Below are positions 62,731 through 64,000 of a stretch of DNA of 64,000 nt, piece by piece. Origin of the DNA: an uncultured Clostridia bacterium. GTDB taxonomy: Bacteria > Bacillota > Clostridia > Peptostreptococcales > Anaerovoracaceae. The notes under the pieces were generated by a model. That model was not told the DNA's origin and did no database searches. It was given only the letters and a program-made list of their open reading frames with translations. The stretch is from assembly GCA_938046095.1 (NCBI GenBank), contig CALIXS010000019.1, forward strand, positions 50,654 through 114,653. Reading direction: 5' to 3'. The position numbers and the translations under genes are program-made. The number at the start of each line of letters is the position of its first letter. Position 1 is the first letter of the stretch.

Positions 62731-63689
62731 AAAGGATAGCAGTGCTCACAAGTGGAGGCGATTCACCCGGCATGAACGCAGCAATAAGAAGCGTTGTACG
62801 ATGCGGGATAGATCTGGGACTTGAGGTTTATGGAGTATACAGAGGATACGAGGGGCTGTTAGAGGGCGAGATCGACAAGCTCGATCGTTCGAGCGTGGGA
62901 GATATTCTCCACCGTGGAGGAACCATGCTAAGAACCGCAAGATCAGCGAAGTTTCAAACGGCGGAAGGGGTAAGGCAGGCCGCGGGGATACTCGACACAT
63001 TCGGGATAGAGGGGCTGTGCATAATAGGCGGCGACGGTTCTATGCGAGGTGCAAGGGATCTGATGCACGAGGGCGTAGGTGTCGTCTGTCTGCCGGGAAC
63101 GATAGACAACGATCTCGCGTATACGGATTATACGATAGGCTTCGATACTGCGGTAAACACCGTCCTTGAAGCTATATCGAAAATCAGGGATACGAGCTCG
63201 TCTCACGAGAGGACGACAGTAATCGAGGTGATGGGCCGCCGTTGCGGAGATATAGCTCTTTATTCTGGTGCGGGCGGTGGAGCCGAGGCTGTTCTCATCC
63301 CCGAGATCGTGTATGATGTAAACGATATATGCAGGCGTATCATATCTGGAATCAATCGGGGAAAAGCACACAGCATAATAATAAACGCCGAAGGCTCAGG
63401 TATAACATCCAAAGACCTCGTCTCAGGGATACAGCAAAGGACGGGACGTGAAGCAAGGCTTGTAGTGCTTTCGTACCTTCAGCGCGGCGGCGTTCCTACG
63501 CTTCAGGACAGGCTTCTCGCTACCCTTACCGGGGCAAAGGCGGCAGCGGCGCTTGCGAGTGATGATTACGGCAAAGCCTTCGGCATAGTCCGCAGTATGA
63601 TAACCGGTTTCGATCTCGATGATGCTCTCGGACAGACAAAAGAATTCAACAGTGAGCTTTATGACCTTATAGGCGTACTCAGTAAATGA
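62727..63689 (+). CDS. pfkA: ATP-dependent 6-phosphofructokinase
   Basis: A 320-residue PfkA, the committed step of glycolysis. TSGGDSPGMNAAIRSVV (ATP loop), IIGGDGSMRGARDLM, catalytic PGTIDNDLAYTDYTIGFDTA, and GRRCGDIALYSG are intact. Gly after GGDG is compatible with ATP rather than pyrophosphate as donor. GTG start at 62727 overlaps the dnaE TGA. Confidence 0.97.
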   Translation: MKRIAVLTSGGDSPGMNAAIRSVVRCGIDLGLEVYGVYRGYEGLLEGEIDKLDRSSVGDILHRGGTMLRTARSAKFQTAEGVRQAAGILDTFGIEGLCIIGGDGSMRGARDLMHEGVGVVCLPGTIDNDLAYTDYTIGFDTAVNTVLEAISKIRDTSSSHERTTVIEVMGRRCGDIALYSGAGGGAEAVLIPEIVYDVNDICRRIISGINRGKAHSIIINAEGSGITSKDLVSGIQQRTGREARLVVLSYLQRGGVPTLQDRLLATLTGAKAAAALASDDYGKAFGIVRSMITGFDLDDALGQTKEFNSELYDLIGVLSK

Positions 63690-64000
63690 GAAAAACTATG
63701 GAAAAACAAAGAATATACCTCTGCGGTAATATTCGTGAGCAGGGGCGTGCAGGGGACCCTCTGCTCACGAAAAACGCCGTTTTTATCTAATGCGCTCACC
63801 GGATCGGGCTCTGTGGGGCAATACCCGTGAGCAGGGGCACGCAAGGGACCCTTTGCTCACGAAAAACGCCGTTTTTATCTAATGCGCTCACCGGATCGGG
63901 CTCTGTGGGGCAATACCCGTGAGCAGGGGCACGCAAGGGACCCTTTGCTCACGAAAAACGCCGTTTTTATCTAATGCGCTCACCGGATCGGGCTCTGTGG
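63690..64000 (+). repeat. 92-bp tandem repeat array, running off the window
   Basis: After pfkA the block GTGAGCAGGGGCRYGCA recurs at 63735, 63827 and 63919, exactly 92 bp apart; copies 2 and 3 look identical over the visible part. Each unit has a hairpin CGTGAGCA..TGCTCACG enclosing GGG/CCC, followed by AAAAACGCCGTTTTT, a terminator-like inverted repeat, and GCGCTCACCGGATCGGGCTC. No open frame of note. The array continues past 64000. Confidence 0.92.

Noticed and set aside
63735..64000. CRISPR array
   Set aside because: The 92-bp unit repeats as a whole with no variable spacers, and no cas genes are present; nothing else in the window has repeat-spacer structure.

Overview
The window reads as chromosome from a low-oxygen Gram-positive bacterium, most likely an anaerobic, host-associated member of the Clostridia (Bacillota). 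The evidence is GGAGG-type ribosome sites, a perfect CIRCE element before groESL, a Trp T-box leader, a dlt operon, Rex, PepV, a 2[4Fe-4S] ferredoxin and many TGnTATAAT extended -10 promoters. Base composition is near 50% G+C. I cannot name the genus from sequence alone. Both ends are cut: the left end starts at a TRAP transporter subunit and the right end stops inside a tandem repeat.

Layout. 1-13 kb is housekeeping: TRAP permease, Nfu, PepV dipeptidase, the t6A/N-acetylation cluster tsaE-tsaB-rimI-tsaD, an ABC-F protein, acyl carrier protein, Rex, ferredoxin, a P-loop/Asp23 protein with an OGG-type glycosylase, and groES-groEL. 13-21.5 kb holds a secreted metalloprotease and a lipoprotein with a fossil duplicate, a UvrD/PcrA helicase, AzlCD, a GPH sugar symporter, CCA-adding enzyme and tRNA-Ala(GGC).

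21.9-44.4 kb is the most unusual part, a cell-surface island. It has a membrane-anchored alpha/alpha-toroid protein, a secreted protein with a transcobalamin-like (DUF4430-type) region, two very large secreted proteins ending in dockerins, a scaffold with two cohesin-like domains plus its own dockerin, a membrane-anchored single-cohesin protein and a further DUF4430 protein. These run without a break into a MoxR-DUF58-transglutaminase operon and face a DUF4956/VTC pair. The count (two cargo dockerins, two scaffold cohesins, one scaffold dockerin, one anchored cohesin) looks like a complete miniature cellulosome-style assembly with no recognisable glycoside hydrolase. The toroid and DUF4430 folds are the two halves of the animal intrinsic factor/transcobalamin architecture.

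44.6-52 kb combines a two-component system, whose kinase has an acidic repeat-rich outer domain, with a dlt operon (dltA-B-C-D) that ends in a tiny DltX-like gene. TTAAG motifs spaced exactly 11 bp apart lie before both dltA and the VTC operon, suggesting one OmpR-type regulon joining teichoic-acid D-alanylation with the VTC/DUF4956 pair. 52-64 kb holds a Q/Y-rich membrane protein, a heterodimeric ABC exporter, a T-box-controlled TrpB2, a Cys-rich small protein, dnaE with an odd internal repeat, pfkA and a 92-bp tandem repeat that runs off the window.
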